From IMG/VR virus record IMGVR_UViG_3300021959_000204, positions 1-32,798 of that record: a stretch of 32,798 nucleotides of DNA. One strand, 5' to 3'. The stretch comes from a virus. The notes under the pieces were generated by a model, which was given only the letters and a program-made list of their open reading frames with translations, ran no database searches and had not been told where the DNA came from. A program made the translations under genes and the position numbers. This document shows, piece by piece, positions 17,051 to 24,882 of the stretch (within the stretch, counting starts at the first letter, position 1; each line of letters opens with the position of its first letter).

Positions 17051-17494
17051 ATGGCAGAAAAAAAGATATCAGAATTAACATCAATAACAGGCGGCGAATT
17101 AGCTGACGATGATGTTTTTCTAGTAGTAGATACAAGTGCGACACAAACAAAAAAATTGTCAAAAAATCAGTTATTTCAGCAAATAGAAAGTGAACCGCAT
17201 TATTACGGAGTGCAAAACGAAACTGGGACAACTTATACGCTAGACCTTACTGACGCAAATAATTTTATAACATTCAACAATTCTAGCGCGATTTCGGTTA
17301 CTTTACCAACAAACGCTACAGTAGAATTATCTATTGGTACAAAAGTTTATATTTGCCAGTTAGGTTCGGGCGCGGTGACAGTTGCTGGTGACACTGGGGT
17401 AACTTTAACAAACAACAGGTCTGCATCAACCGCTGGGGCTGGGGATGTAATAACTTTAATGAAAATTGACGATGATAGTTGGGTAGGTTTCTGA
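17051..17494 (+). CDS. Short tail fibre-associated protein
   Basis: 147 residues. KKISELTSITGGELADDDVFLVVDTSATQTKKLSKNQLFQQI at the N terminus is a recurrent fibre-attachment motif. Residues 60-147 are a short beta domain (TLPTNATVELSIGTKVYICQLGSGAVTVAGDTGVTL) like the caps found on tail fibres and appendages. It lies between the Gly-rich adhesin and the long-fibre genes, and probably belongs to the same appendage. The precise role is unknown. Confidence 0.6.
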   Translation: MAEKKISELTSITGGELADDDVFLVVDTSATQTKKLSKNQLFQQIESEPHYYGVQNETGTTYTLDLTDANNFITFNNSSAISVTLPTNATVELSIGTKVYICQLGSGAVTVAGDTGVTLTNNRSASTAGAGDVITLMKIDDDSWVGF

Positions 17495-17841
17495 TGACGG
17501 CTGGCGCATACGATTTTATTATTGAACAAGGCTCAACTTTTACGAGATTAATAACTTGGAAAGATGCTAATGGCGGTTTAATAGATTTGTCATCTTATAC
17601 AGCAAGAATGCATTTGCGACGCACTGCCGATGAACCAAAAACAGTAATAGAATTAACAACAGAAAATGGACGTATAACTTTGGGTGGTTCTGATGGCACT
17701 GTAACGCTTACTATTTCTGCGACAGACACAGCGGCACTAGACCCTATAACTGGGGTTTATGACTTAGAGATGGTCAGCGGGGCGGTTGTGACTAAAATAA
17801 TAGCTGGCGCATTTACAGTCAGAAAAGAGGTAACGCGATGA
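17494..17841 (+). CDS. Small baseplate/fibre connector-like protein
   Basis: 115 residues. FIIEQGSTFTRLITWKDANGGLIDLSSYTARMHLRR is the start of a beta-sandwich seen in baseplate upper and fibre-adaptor proteins (BppU-like N-terminal domain). The rest (GRITLGGSDGTVTLTISATDTAALDPITGVYDLEMVSG) completes the sandwich. Start chosen at the ATG overlapping the previous stop (TGATG); an in-frame GTG-initiated extension of five residues exists. Probably adapts the following long fibre to the tail; that is inference from order. Confidence 0.6.
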   Translation: MTAGAYDFIIEQGSTFTRLITWKDANGGLIDLSSYTARMHLRRTADEPKTVIELTTENGRITLGGSDGTVTLTISATDTAALDPITGVYDLEMVSGAVVTKIIAGAFTVRKEVTR

Positions 17842-20800
17842 CAACTGTAACAATCACAGAAACATCTAACGCGGTTACAGTAGACGATGAAAATGTTCAA
17901 GTTGTTGACGTTAGGGTTGTAAATACTGCAACAACTACTAGCGCGGGATTAATGTCATCTAGTGATAAAAGCAAGCTAGATAGCATAGAAACTGGCGCAG
18001 ATGTAACAGACGCAACAAATGTTGAAGCCGCTGGCGCAGTTATGGAAACAGACACCAGCACAACAAATATGCAATTTGTGGTTGATGAAGATAATATGGC
18101 TTCAGACAGCGCAAGCAAAATCCCAACTCAGCAATCAGTCAAAGCATATGTTGATAGTCAGATATCCAGCAAAGATGAATTATCTGAATTATCTGGTGAT
18201 TTAGACGATATTTCTGATGGCACTAATCATGTAAAAATGACTAATGCAGAGCGCACTAAATTAACTGGTATTGAGACAGGTGCGACGGCTGACCAATCTG
18301 CTTCAGAAATAAAATCATTATATGAAAGCAACACTGACACTAATGCTTTTACAGATTCAGAACAAACAAAATTAAGTGGTATCGAAAACAATGCCACGGC
18401 TGACCAAACTGCTTCAGAAATAAGAACGCTAGTTGATAGTGCAACAGATAGCAACGTATTTACGGACGCCGACCATACCAAGTTAGATGGCATCGAGGCG
18501 AATGCAACGGCAGACCAAACAGATGCAGAAATTAAAACTGCATACGAAAACAATAGTGACACAAACGCATTTACAGATTCAGAGAAAACAAAACTTTCTG
18601 GCATTGAAACTAATGCGACGGCTGACCAATCTGCCAGCGAGATATTAACAGCTTTAAAAACAGTTGATGGCTCGACAAGTGGTTTAGATGCTGACTTGCT
18701 AGACGGTCAAGAGGGGTCTTACTATCAGCAAGCAAGCACCGCTTTAAACACGACCACTAGTTTCGGCGGGGATGTTTCTGGCACTTATGATGCTATTGTT
18801 GTCGCTGACGACAGTCACAATCACGTTATTAGCAACGTAGATGGCTTGCAAACCGCTTTAGATGCAAAAGCACCATTGGCATCACCAGCCCTAACAGGTA
18901 CGCCAACAGCACCAACAGCGGCAATAGACGATAGCACAACTAAGATAGCTACAACGGCATTTGTTCAACAAGAGTTAGCGCAGTTGGTCGATAGCGCACC
19001 ATCAACGCTAGACACGCTAAATGAAATTGCGGCGGCTATTAATGACGATGCCAATTTTAATACAACAGTCACAAATTCGTTAGCAAATCGATTGCGGGTT
19101 GATACTGACGCGCAAGGTCTGACCAGCACCCAGCAAAACAACGCTAAAACAAATCTAGGGCTAGATGATGTTGCAACCAGTGGCGCATATTCCGATTTGA
19201 CTGGTACGCCAACGAATGCGACAACATCAACAGATGGTTTAATGTCGTCGTCTGATAAAACAAAATTAGATGGCGTTGAGGCGGGGGCAACCGCTGACCA
19301 ATCAGCAAGCGAGATTAAGACTGCTTATGAATCAAACGCCGACACAAATGCGTTCACAGACGCGCAACAAACTAAGCTAACTGGCATAGAAGCAAATGCA
19401 ACTGCCGACCAGACTGATTCAGAAATTAAAACCGCCTATGAAAATAACGATGACACTAACGCCTTTACTGATGCAGAAAAAACAAAGTTATCTAATATAG
19501 AATCAAACGCTACTGCTGACCAATCAGCAAGTCAAATTTTAACATTAATTAAAACAGTAGATGGAACAACATCTGGGCTGGATGCTGATGTGTTAGATGG
19601 TCAAGAGGGTTCGCATTACTTAGATTATAACAACTTTACAAACACGCCAACTATACCAACAAACAATAATGAACTCACTAATGGTGCTGGTTACATCACA
19701 AGCGCGGATGGCGGTAACGCACAAACCCTAGACAGCCTAGATAGCACATCATTCCTACGCAGTGATGCGGCAGATACAAAGACAAGTGGTAATTTGACGT
19801 TTAACGATGATATCAAAGCGGTGTTTGGTACTGTTAGTGATTTACAGATTTGGCATGACGGCACTAACTCAAACATTGTGAACGGGACTGGTTCTCTTAT
19901 TATTGCTGACACATCAGGCGATGTAAAAATACAAGGTAAGTATGGTGAGCAAAGTATAGTTGCTAACAATGATGGCTCTGTAGAGTTATACTACGACAAT
20001 GCATTACGTTTTACCACAACAACCACTGGCGCAAAGGTAACAGGCGGTGCTGGTGATGGTGTTCTTATTATTGAGGGTGACACAGATAATGTAAATGAAA
20101 GTGACACTGCATTACTACAACTCACTCAAGATGGGGGTCTTGTTAATGCATATATAGGTTTTGATGGTGTTAATAACTTATTTATCAAAGGCACTAGCAC
20201 TGGAGATATACAGCTTCTAACTGCAACAAGTGAGGTGTTAGCTAAAGGAACTGGTGATGGTGCGTTTGAGCTATACCATGACAACAGTAAGAAGCTAGAA
20301 ACAACCTCAACTGGCGCGACAATCACAGGAGTGCTTACTGCTGATGGCGTAGATGTAGGTGATGATGAAAGAATAAGATTAGGTGCATCTCAAGATTTAG
20401 AGATATATCATATTTCTAGTTCTGGTCACAGTATAATAAGTGAATCAGGAACAGGAAATTTATTTGTACGAGCAACTAATTTAACTTTAGATGGTGCTAA
20501 TGGTGAACCTTATTTAAGGGGAATCGCTGATGGCGCAGTAGAACTTTATCATAACAACAGCAAAAAGCTAGAAACCACATCAACTGGTGCGGAAGTAACA
20601 GGCGACCTTACTGTGTCAGGCGATTTGTTTGTTAATGGTGGCACTCTTCGTTCAGAGGATGGCACATTAGACTTTGGTAACAACAGCGGTGATTTGTGGG
20701 GTCAAATTAGCTTTCAGGCTGGTGCAAATATTAATGGATTTTCATCTCAGTTTGATAATGCTATTCGCTTTACTAATGAACAAGGTGGCACTATTCAACA

Positions 20801-21227
20801 TATGTTGCTTCTTGATTCTGGCGCAAATAACGCTGGTAACTTGTGGGGTATTAGCGTAAATGACACGCCTATCTTTGGTATAACAGGTCAGTCTCATCTG
20901 AAGATGTATTACCCTAATGGGGCTAGTAATTCTGTTACTATTTCGCCTACCACTCCCACAGCCGACCGCACGATTACATTACCCGATGCCTCTGGCACTG
21001 TTGCGCTTACAAGTGACATTACTGGCGGTGGTGCTGGTTTTTTCCAAGGTGAGAACGGAAACACTGGCGATACAACAAACGGCAAAGGTGATATATTTAG
21101 AACACATGAACAGGTGTTAAATACAAACACAACAATAGCTACTGGCGATAACTCAGGATGCTTCTTCAGCTTAGAGGTTGCAACTGGTGTAACGCTAACA
21201 GTGAACGGAAACTTGGTGATAGCATGA
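17838..21227 (+). CDS. Long tail fibre with internal repeats
   Basis: 1129 residues, the longest product. Two blocks of about 37-residue repeats (consensus TNAFTDxEKTKLSGIEANATADQ, then a variable helix) lie at about 134-270 and 468-568, seven copies in all. Each block ends with TVDGxTSGLDADxLDGQEGSxY. Between them are phage-fibre motifs (VDGLQTALDAKAPLASPALTGTPTAP; AFVQQELAQLVDSAPSTLDTLNEIAAA). Residues 650-950 hold three copies of a module ending ELYHxNSKKLETTSTGAxxTG. The C terminus has DRTITLPDASGTVALTSD and a Gly-rich end. Expected to form a trimeric, largely beta-helical or coiled shaft that carries receptor-binding parts. Confidence 0.85.
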   Translation: MTTVTITETSNAVTVDDENVQVVDVRVVNTATTTSAGLMSSSDKSKLDSIETGADVTDATNVEAAGAVMETDTSTTNMQFVVDEDNMASDSASKIPTQQSVKAYVDSQISSKDELSELSGDLDDISDGTNHVKMTNAERTKLTGIETGATADQSASEIKSLYESNTDTNAFTDSEQTKLSGIENNATADQTASEIRTLVDSATDSNVFTDADHTKLDGIEANATADQTDAEIKTAYENNSDTNAFTDSEKTKLSGIETNATADQSASEILTALKTVDGSTSGLDADLLDGQEGSYYQQASTALNTTTSFGGDVSGTYDAIVVADDSHNHVISNVDGLQTALDAKAPLASPALTGTPTAPTAAIDDSTTKIATTAFVQQELAQLVDSAPSTLDTLNEIAAAINDDANFNTTVTNSLANRLRVDTDAQGLTSTQQNNAKTNLGLDDVATSGAYSDLTGTPTNATTSTDGLMSSSDKTKLDGVEAGATADQSASEIKTAYESNADTNAFTDAQQTKLTGIEANATADQTDSEIKTAYENNDDTNAFTDAEKTKLSNIESNATADQSASQILTLIKTVDGTTSGLDADVLDGQEGSHYLDYNNFTNTPTIPTNNNELTNGAGYITSADGGNAQTLDSLDSTSFLRSDAADTKTSGNLTFNDDIKAVFGTVSDLQIWHDGTNSNIVNGTGSLIIADTSGDVKIQGKYGEQSIVANNDGSVELYYDNALRFTTTTTGAKVTGGAGDGVLIIEGDTDNVNESDTALLQLTQDGGLVNAYIGFDGVNNLFIKGTSTGDIQLLTATSEVLAKGTGDGAFELYHDNSKKLETTSTGATITGVLTADGVDVGDDERIRLGASQDLEIYHISSSGHSIISESGTGNLFVRATNLTLDGANGEPYLRGIADGAVELYHNNSKKLETTSTGAEVTGDLTVSGDLFVNGGTLRSEDGTLDFGNNSGDLWGQISFQAGANINGFSSQFDNAIRFTNEQGGTIQHMLLLDSGANNAGNLWGISVNDTPIFGITGQSHLKMYYPNGASNSVTISPTTPTADRTITLPDASGTVALTSDITGGGAGFFQGENGNTGDTTNGKGDIFRTHEQVLNTNTTIATGDNSGCFFSLEVATGVTLTVNGNLVIA
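18237..18647 (+). repeat. Fibre repeat block 1 (four 37-residue units)
   Basis: Four tandem units of about 111 nt encode TNAxTDxExTKLxGIExxATADQxxSEI. The protein copies are very alike, but codons differ at many third positions between copies, so the DNA repeats are much less alike than the protein ones. Confidence 0.8.
19239..19541 (+). repeat. Fibre repeat block 2 (three 37-residue units)
   Basis: Three further units with the same consensus, opening with GLMSSSDKTKLDGVEAGATADQ, which also echoes GLMSSSDKSKLDSIETGA near residue 37 of the fibre. The block is followed by the same TVDGTTSGLDAD..LDGQEGS cap as block 1, suggesting duplication of a whole block followed by divergence. Confidence 0.8.
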
Positions 21228-21613
21228 GTACATTAAAAGCAGATACAATACAGAATACATCTGGCGGTGCTGTTACGCTGACTAAGCAAGAAGCCGTAAA
21301 AATGTGGACAAAACACGATAGTGGAACTGCTATCGGTTCGTTTAATCAATCTAGCATAACAGACAATGCAACAGGCGATTACACCCTTAACTTTACTAAT
21401 AGTTTTTCTGACACAGATTATTGCCTTACAAGTTCAGCTAGAATTGAAAGCTCTACTGCTGGTTCTATGGTCAGTTATGGAATAAAATATGATTCCGCAA
21501 CTATCGTATTTACTGGGTCTGTAAGAACTGGTGGTAGTGCCGTGAGTGCTGTTACCAATAGATTTGCGGCTGGTGGTGGGTTAAATGCGTCTATTAATGG
21601 AGACTTAGCATGA
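21224..21613 (+). CDS. Small tail-appendage protein, paralog 1 of 3
   Basis: 129 residues. First of three tandem related genes: MSTLKADTIQNTSGGAVTL, then K-x-W at 27-31, SFNQSSITDNATGDYTLNFTNSFSDTDY, and the C terminus NGDLA. Marine phage fibres often carry the I-x-A-D-T-I-x-N-x-S-G start. The beta-rich central motif suggests a fibre tip or decoration. Start chosen at ATG 21224, which overlaps the fibre stop as ATGA. Likely a structural adhesin component; no direct functional motif. Confidence 0.65.
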   Translation: MSTLKADTIQNTSGGAVTLTKQEAVKMWTKHDSGTAIGSFNQSSITDNATGDYTLNFTNSFSDTDYCLTSSARIESSTAGSMVSYGIKYDSATIVFTGSVRTGGSAVSAVTNRFAAGGGLNASINGDLA

Positions 21614-22050
21614 GTGAAATAATCGTAGACGAACTCAAGGGCAAGACTTCCACTGGTGACATTACAGTTACAAGCGAGGGTGGTGCGGCTACGCAATCCT
21701 TACAACAGGGGTTGGCGAAGTCTTGGGTTAATTACAATAACTCAGGAACAGTGGCGGCAAGAGATAGCTTTAATATTTCTAGCTTAACTGATAACGCAAC
21801 AGGAGACACGTCATCTTCCTATACTAATTCTTTCTCAAACGTGAATTATGCTACTGCTAGTACGTGCAGTTTATCAGATGGCTCAAGCACCAATTTGGGT
21901 AACTTAGGACTAATCGCGCCTACAAGGAATGCTTATGGACAAACAACTGGTGATGTTAGGATGAACCATATTTATAATACTGCTGACGCTAACGATTCCT
22001 TTTTTGACACTCAGCTTAACACTATTATTTTTGCAGGAGACTTAGCATAA
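21610..22050 (+). CDS. Small tail-appendage protein, paralog 2 of 3
   Basis: 146 residues, related to its neighbours by the N terminus (SEIIVDELKGKTSTGDITVTSEGG), by KSWVNYN, by SFNISSLTDNATGDTSSSYTNSFSNVNY, and by the C terminus AGDLA. Starts by ATGA overlap; the GGAGA ribosome-binding site lies within the last codons of paralog 1. The middle differs most from the other copies, as expected for adhesins under diversifying selection (inference). Confidence 0.65.
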   Translation: MSEIIVDELKGKTSTGDITVTSEGGAATQSLQQGLAKSWVNYNNSGTVAARDSFNISSLTDNATGDTSSSYTNSFSNVNYATASTCSLSDGSSTNLGNLGLIAPTRNAYGQTTGDVRMNHIYNTADANDSFFDTQLNTIIFAGDLA

Positions 22051-22436
22051 TGGCTGGAAAGATTATAGCAGACACAATCGAACATAGCAGTGCTGGGTCA
22101 GTAGACACAACTTATGTTGTTGATGGGGTTACAAAAACTTGGGTAGCTTGTAATGGACTTGCCTCTCCTAGCGCGACTATTACCGCTAGTCTTAATGTGT
22201 CTTCTATAGCAGATAATGGCACAGGCATTTATGCTTTTACTCTGACAAATGCCTTCTCAGGAACTATATACGAAAATTGTGGAATTGGTGGGATTGCTGG
22301 CGGTAATACTGGCGTTATTTTAAGGGTATCCACTGGCGCTACCACCTCCAGCGTTTTAGGGGTCAGAGTTGAAAACCACACTGGCTCGGCACAAGACAGG
22401 GAAAACAACTTTGTTATATCAGGAGATTTAGCATGA
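22050..22436 (+). CDS. Small tail-appendage protein, paralog 3 of 3
   Basis: 128 residues. MAGKIIADTIEHSSAGSV, KTWVACNG, SLNVSSIADNGTGIYAFTLTNAFSGTIY and the C terminus SGDLA align with the two preceding products. TAATG junction with paralog 2. The conserved C-terminal GDLA codons again supply GGAGA as the Shine-Dalgarno for the next gene. Probably a fibre-tip or decoration protein like its paralogs. Confidence 0.65.
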   Translation: MAGKIIADTIEHSSAGSVDTTYVVDGVTKTWVACNGLASPSATITASLNVSSIADNGTGIYAFTLTNAFSGTIYENCGIGGIAGGNTGVILRVSTGATTSSVLGVRVENHTGSAQDRENNFVISGDLA

Positions 22437-22876
22437 CACCTGATTTCAAAGGCACACATTTATTTGACAGACTATGCTGGGCTAAAGAAAACCTAGACGG
22501 AGTGCAGTCAGACTACCGTGTAGTCTATGAGGACAGCGTAGATGAGTGTGCTAAAATCCTAGTTGCAGACCCTAACTGGATGGCTTGTGCATTGCAAGGT
22601 GGCATACTACCACCAGTGTGGGTGTACCATGAGTTAGCTAAGGATGAAGCACAACCTGATTTTAAGAAGCATACACGAGGCTATCTTCTGCATGAGACTG
22701 AGCCTATGCCAGCTATGACAGAAGAAGAAGCTATTGAATATTTAATTATGAAGGACATCCCTCAGTCTGTTTGGCAGAACTGGGATGAGGGCAACCGCCC
22801 GAAGATGGTAATATGTACTAAGCAACAATTACCAACAACTAGACAGTGGCGAAACGCATGGAGATTAGCGGCATGA
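22433..22876 (+). CDS. Hypothetical protein of the fibre region, possible assembly protein
   Basis: 147 residues, not recognised with certainty. Acidic and Trp-rich (DPNWMACALQGGILPPVWVYHEL; IPQSVWQNWDEGNRPKMVICTKQQL), without membrane segments or signal peptide. The end (TTRQWRNAWRLAA) resembles the NFRDAWSLSGD motif early in the next protein, a motif shared by many tail-fibre assembly and cap proteins. Its place between adhesin genes and a likely fibre-assembly gene suggests a chaperone or tip component. Codon use is less GCG-rich than in the head genes. Confidence 0.5.
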   Translation: MTPDFKGTHLFDRLCWAKENLDGVQSDYRVVYEDSVDECAKILVADPNWMACALQGGILPPVWVYHELAKDEAQPDFKKHTRGYLLHETEPMPAMTEEEAIEYLIMKDIPQSVWQNWDEGNRPKMVICTKQQLPTTRQWRNAWRLAA

Positions 22877-23241
22877 CTACATACATAAGAGACAAGGACG
22901 GTAACCAAATCGATGCGTCACAAGCTACCGTTCCAGCAAACAGAAATTTTAGAGACGCATGGTCATTATCTGGTGATGTTATCACAGAAGATTTAGACAC
23001 AGCCAAAGAATTATTTAGAGACAAAATACGTCAGGTACGCATACCCCTGTTAGATGCAGAAGATGTTGTGTATATGAAGGCGTTAGAGGCTGATGATTCT
23101 GCGGCTAAAACAGCTAGTGTTACACGCAAGCAAGCATTAAGAGATGCACCAGCGGCATCTGCTATTGCTAACGCTACTACGATTACAGAGTTAGTAGCGG
23201 CTTGGGATACCAGCATTTTAGGCGAAAGCCCTTACGCATAA
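22873..23241 (+). CDS. Probable tail fibre assembly protein
   Basis: 122 residues. TTYIRDKDGNQIDASQATVPANRNFRDAWSLSGDVITEDLDTAKELFRDKIRQVRIPLLDAEDVVYMKALE is the usual pattern of fibre-assembly proteins: a short beta part with the R-x-A-W motif, then helices with KELFRDKIRQ and DAEDVVYMKAL. The C-terminal helix (NATTITELVAAWDTSILG) is also typical. Starts by ATGA overlap at 22873. It likely helps fold or join the fibres encoded upstream. Confidence 0.6.
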   Translation: MTTYIRDKDGNQIDASQATVPANRNFRDAWSLSGDVITEDLDTAKELFRDKIRQVRIPLLDAEDVVYMKALEADDSAAKTASVTRKQALRDAPAASAIANATTITELVAAWDTSILGESPYA

Positions 23242-23330
23242 TGAGACAGAACTGGCAAATGTGGTCTGGTGTAATACAGCCAGATGTAATAGACGCAATC
23301 AAAAAACGTGCAGAAGATGTGGCAAGCTAA
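23241..23330 (+). CDS. 29-residue ORF, possible remnant of an oxygenase-like gene
   Basis: MRQNWQMWSGVIQPDVIDAI, then KKRAEDVAS. It is tied to both neighbours by TAATG junctions, so it is probably translated. The N-W-Q-x-W-x-G/x-I-x-P-x-x-x-D-x-I opening resembles the start of 2-oxoglutarate/Fe(II) oxygenase-like proteins common in marine phages, but nothing of the catalytic core follows. It may be a decayed leftover or a short independent peptide. The resemblance is from memory and weak. Confidence 0.4.
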   Translation: MRQNWQMWSGVIQPDVIDAIKKRAEDVAS

Positions 23331-23500
23331 TGTCTGACGATTTACACGCCCATGAAGAATTATGTCTTGAACGCTATCGCGGGATTCGCTTGCAATTAGA
23401 TAATCTAGAAAAGCGGATGTGGCGTCTTGAAGGGCTGATTATGATTAGCACTATAACAGTTATTGGCGCGACAGTAGCTGTCATAACGATGGTGGTCTGA
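23330..23500 (+). CDS. XhlA-like small membrane protein (lysis-associated)
   Basis: 56 residues: an amphipathic coiled-coil-like helix (about 10-34, LCLERYRGIRLQLDNLEKRMWRLEG) followed by one C-terminal membrane segment (about 36-56, IMISTITVIGATVAVITMVV). This is the layout of haemolysin XhlA-type proteins, which act with holins or endolysins. The start at 23330 overlaps the preceding stop as TAATG. It is the first gene of the lysis cassette. Confidence 0.6.
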   Translation: MSDDLHAHEELCLERYRGIRLQLDNLEKRMWRLEGLIMISTITVIGATVAVITMVV

Positions 23501-23958
23501 TGGTTGTTGCAGAAGCATTAGCGGGAATTGCATTAGTTAAAGCTGGGGTTGACGGGATTAAGTCGGCTATCGCAACTGCTAATGATATAGGCGACATAGC
23601 GCATCACATCGACAGCCTTTTTAAAGGCGAACAGGATATCCAGAAAAAGCGCAGTAAAGCGCAGAAAGACCCATTCAGCGTCAATTCGGTTGCAGAAGAA
23701 ACCATAAACGCAAAGCTGGCGCAAGAACATATGACCGAAATGAAAAATCTGGTAAATATGCGTTTTGGGGCGGGGGTCTGGGAAGGTATTATTGCGGAAC
23801 GCGCAAAGCGGATTGCAGAAGCAAAAGAAGCTGAAAAAAAAGCGAGGGCGGCAAAGCTAAAAGCGCGCAAAGAATTTATCCATAATGCAGAAATATTTGG
23901 CGCAGTTATGCTGGGGGCTGTTGTATTGGTCGTCATGGCGATTATTCTGGTTCTATGA
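23500..23958 (+). CDS. Membrane-anchored coiled-coil protein of the lysis region
   Basis: 152 residues. A mildly hydrophobic N-terminal helix (1-28), a charged middle, a Lys/Ala/Glu-rich helix (about 98-125, AERAKRIAEAKEAEKKARAAKLKARKE) and a C-terminal membrane segment (133-152). Not recognised as a known holin. The shape would also suit an inner-membrane spanin-like or regulatory protein, but a spanin usually has its membrane segment at the N terminus. Starts as TGATG after the XhlA-like gene. Confidence 0.5.
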   Translation: MVVAEALAGIALVKAGVDGIKSAIATANDIGDIAHHIDSLFKGEQDIQKKRSKAQKDPFSVNSVAEETINAKLAQEHMTEMKNLVNMRFGAGVWEGIIAERAKRIAEAKEAEKKARAAKLKARKEFIHNAEIFGAVMLGAVVLVVMAIILVL

Positions 23959-24374
23959 CCAGCGCAACGAAAACAGGTTTAATCGGGGAACACATAGCTT
24001 TAAGTAGCATTTTATTGATTGACGGATTCAGCGCGGCGCATACGCCGATGGATAAAGTAGATATTATAGCGTGGGATAATATAGGCAGTTTGCGGATACA
24101 AGTTAAAGCTAGTTCGTTTAGGTTCGCAAAAAATAATTCCAGCCATAAACAGTTCTGTTATAATGTCGGGGTCGGCGGCAAAAAAAGAATGCCAACAAAA
24201 GAAGATTTTGACATACTGGCGTTTGTTGCAATCGAGGAAAGAAAGTGTTTTTTTAGGTCTGTTCAATGTTTAAAGAAAATCAGCTATAGAATAGATAGAG
24301 GTTTTTTTTACACGCCCGATATTGAATTTGAATCATGGCAAAAGGCAGTTTCTATTTTCAGAGGTGAAATATGA
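23955..24374 (+). CDS. PD-(D/E)XK nuclease-like protein
   Basis: 139 residues. TGLIGEHIALSSILLIDGFSAAHTPMDKVDIIAWDNIGSLRIQVKASS shows the fold's core: Glu12 in the first helix, Asp36 in the VDII strand, and Q49-V-K51. This matches the small group of PD-(D/E)XK proteins related to group I intron endonucleases. Such proteins cut DNA or resolve branched DNA. Its location within the lysis cassette, with ATGA overlaps on both sides, is unusual. It may be a free-standing homing-type or host-DNA-degrading enzyme; substrate unknown. Confidence 0.65.
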   Translation: MTSATKTGLIGEHIALSSILLIDGFSAAHTPMDKVDIIAWDNIGSLRIQVKASSFRFAKNNSSHKQFCYNVGVGGKKRMPTKEDFDILAFVAIEERKCFFRSVQCLKKISYRIDRGFFYTPDIEFESWQKAVSIFRGEI

Positions 24375-24763
24375 TTGATTGGTTAAAATACGGCTATTTT
24401 AAAGAATATGAATTTAAATGTTCGCACACGGGAAAAGCTGATGTGAAGGTTGAATTGCTGGATAAGTTGTCAGAGGTTCGGAAGATGCTTGATAAGCCGA
24501 TGGTCATTACCAGCGGATTTAGGGATATTACGCATCCGATTGAGGCGGCGAAGATTGAAGCTGGTAGACCGCGTGGCGTTCACACGATGGGGATAGCGGT
24601 TGATGTGGCTTGCAATGGACAGCTTTGTTATGAGATGATTAGGTATGCAACAATGGTTGGTTTTACTGGCATCGGAGTTAGTCAAAGCGGCAGTTCCAGA
24701 TTTCTGCATTTAGACTTGCTGGAAGGGGCAAACACGCCCCGCCCGAACATATGGTCTTACTAA
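24371..24763 (+). CDS. Endolysin, M15-family peptidase (D-Ala-D-Ala carboxypeptidase-like)
   Basis: 130 residues, a complete single-domain enzyme. SGFRD at 48-52, His71 and Asp78 in GVHTMGIAVDVA, and FLHLD at 111-115 with His113 are the zinc ligands and catalytic region of the M15 peptidases (SGFR, HxxGxAxD, HxD). It cleaves peptide cross-links of peptidoglycan. No signal peptide, so it depends on a holin for access to the wall; the 3-TM holin gene lies two genes downstream. Confidence 0.88.
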   Translation: MIDWLKYGYFKEYEFKCSHTGKADVKVELLDKLSEVRKMLDKPMVITSGFRDITHPIEAAKIEAGRPRGVHTMGIAVDVACNGQLCYEMIRYATMVGFTGIGVSQSGSSRFLHLDLLEGANTPRPNIWSY

Positions 24764-24882
24764 TGCCTGAATGGTGGGAAGCATTGCTAGTGGGGCTTAT
24801 AGGGCTAAACACTGCGGTTAATTTATATAGATGGCGCGCAGATGTGGTGCGTCGTAAAAATCGATGTAGGTGCGGAAAATGA
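24763..24882 (+). CDS. Small single-membrane-segment protein between endolysin and holin
   Basis: 39 residues: MPEWWEALLVGLIGLNTAV at the N terminus, a membrane segment of about 20 residues, then a strongly basic tail (YRWRADVVRRKNRCRCGK). TAATG overlap with the endolysin and ATGA overlap with the holin show it belongs to the cassette. It could be an antiholin, a pinholin or a spanin partner. No family recognised. Confidence 0.55.
   Translation: MPEWWEALLVGLIGLNTAVNLYRWRADVVRRKNRCRCGK

Noticed and set aside
18227-18604. Minus-strand frame with repeats opposite the fibre gene
   Set aside because: The repeats simply mirror the 37-residue fibre repeats on the plus strand.
24763-24882. The 39-residue product as a classical Rz1 lipoprotein
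   Set aside because: It has an N-terminal membrane segment but no lipobox; its cysteines are at the basic C-terminal end.
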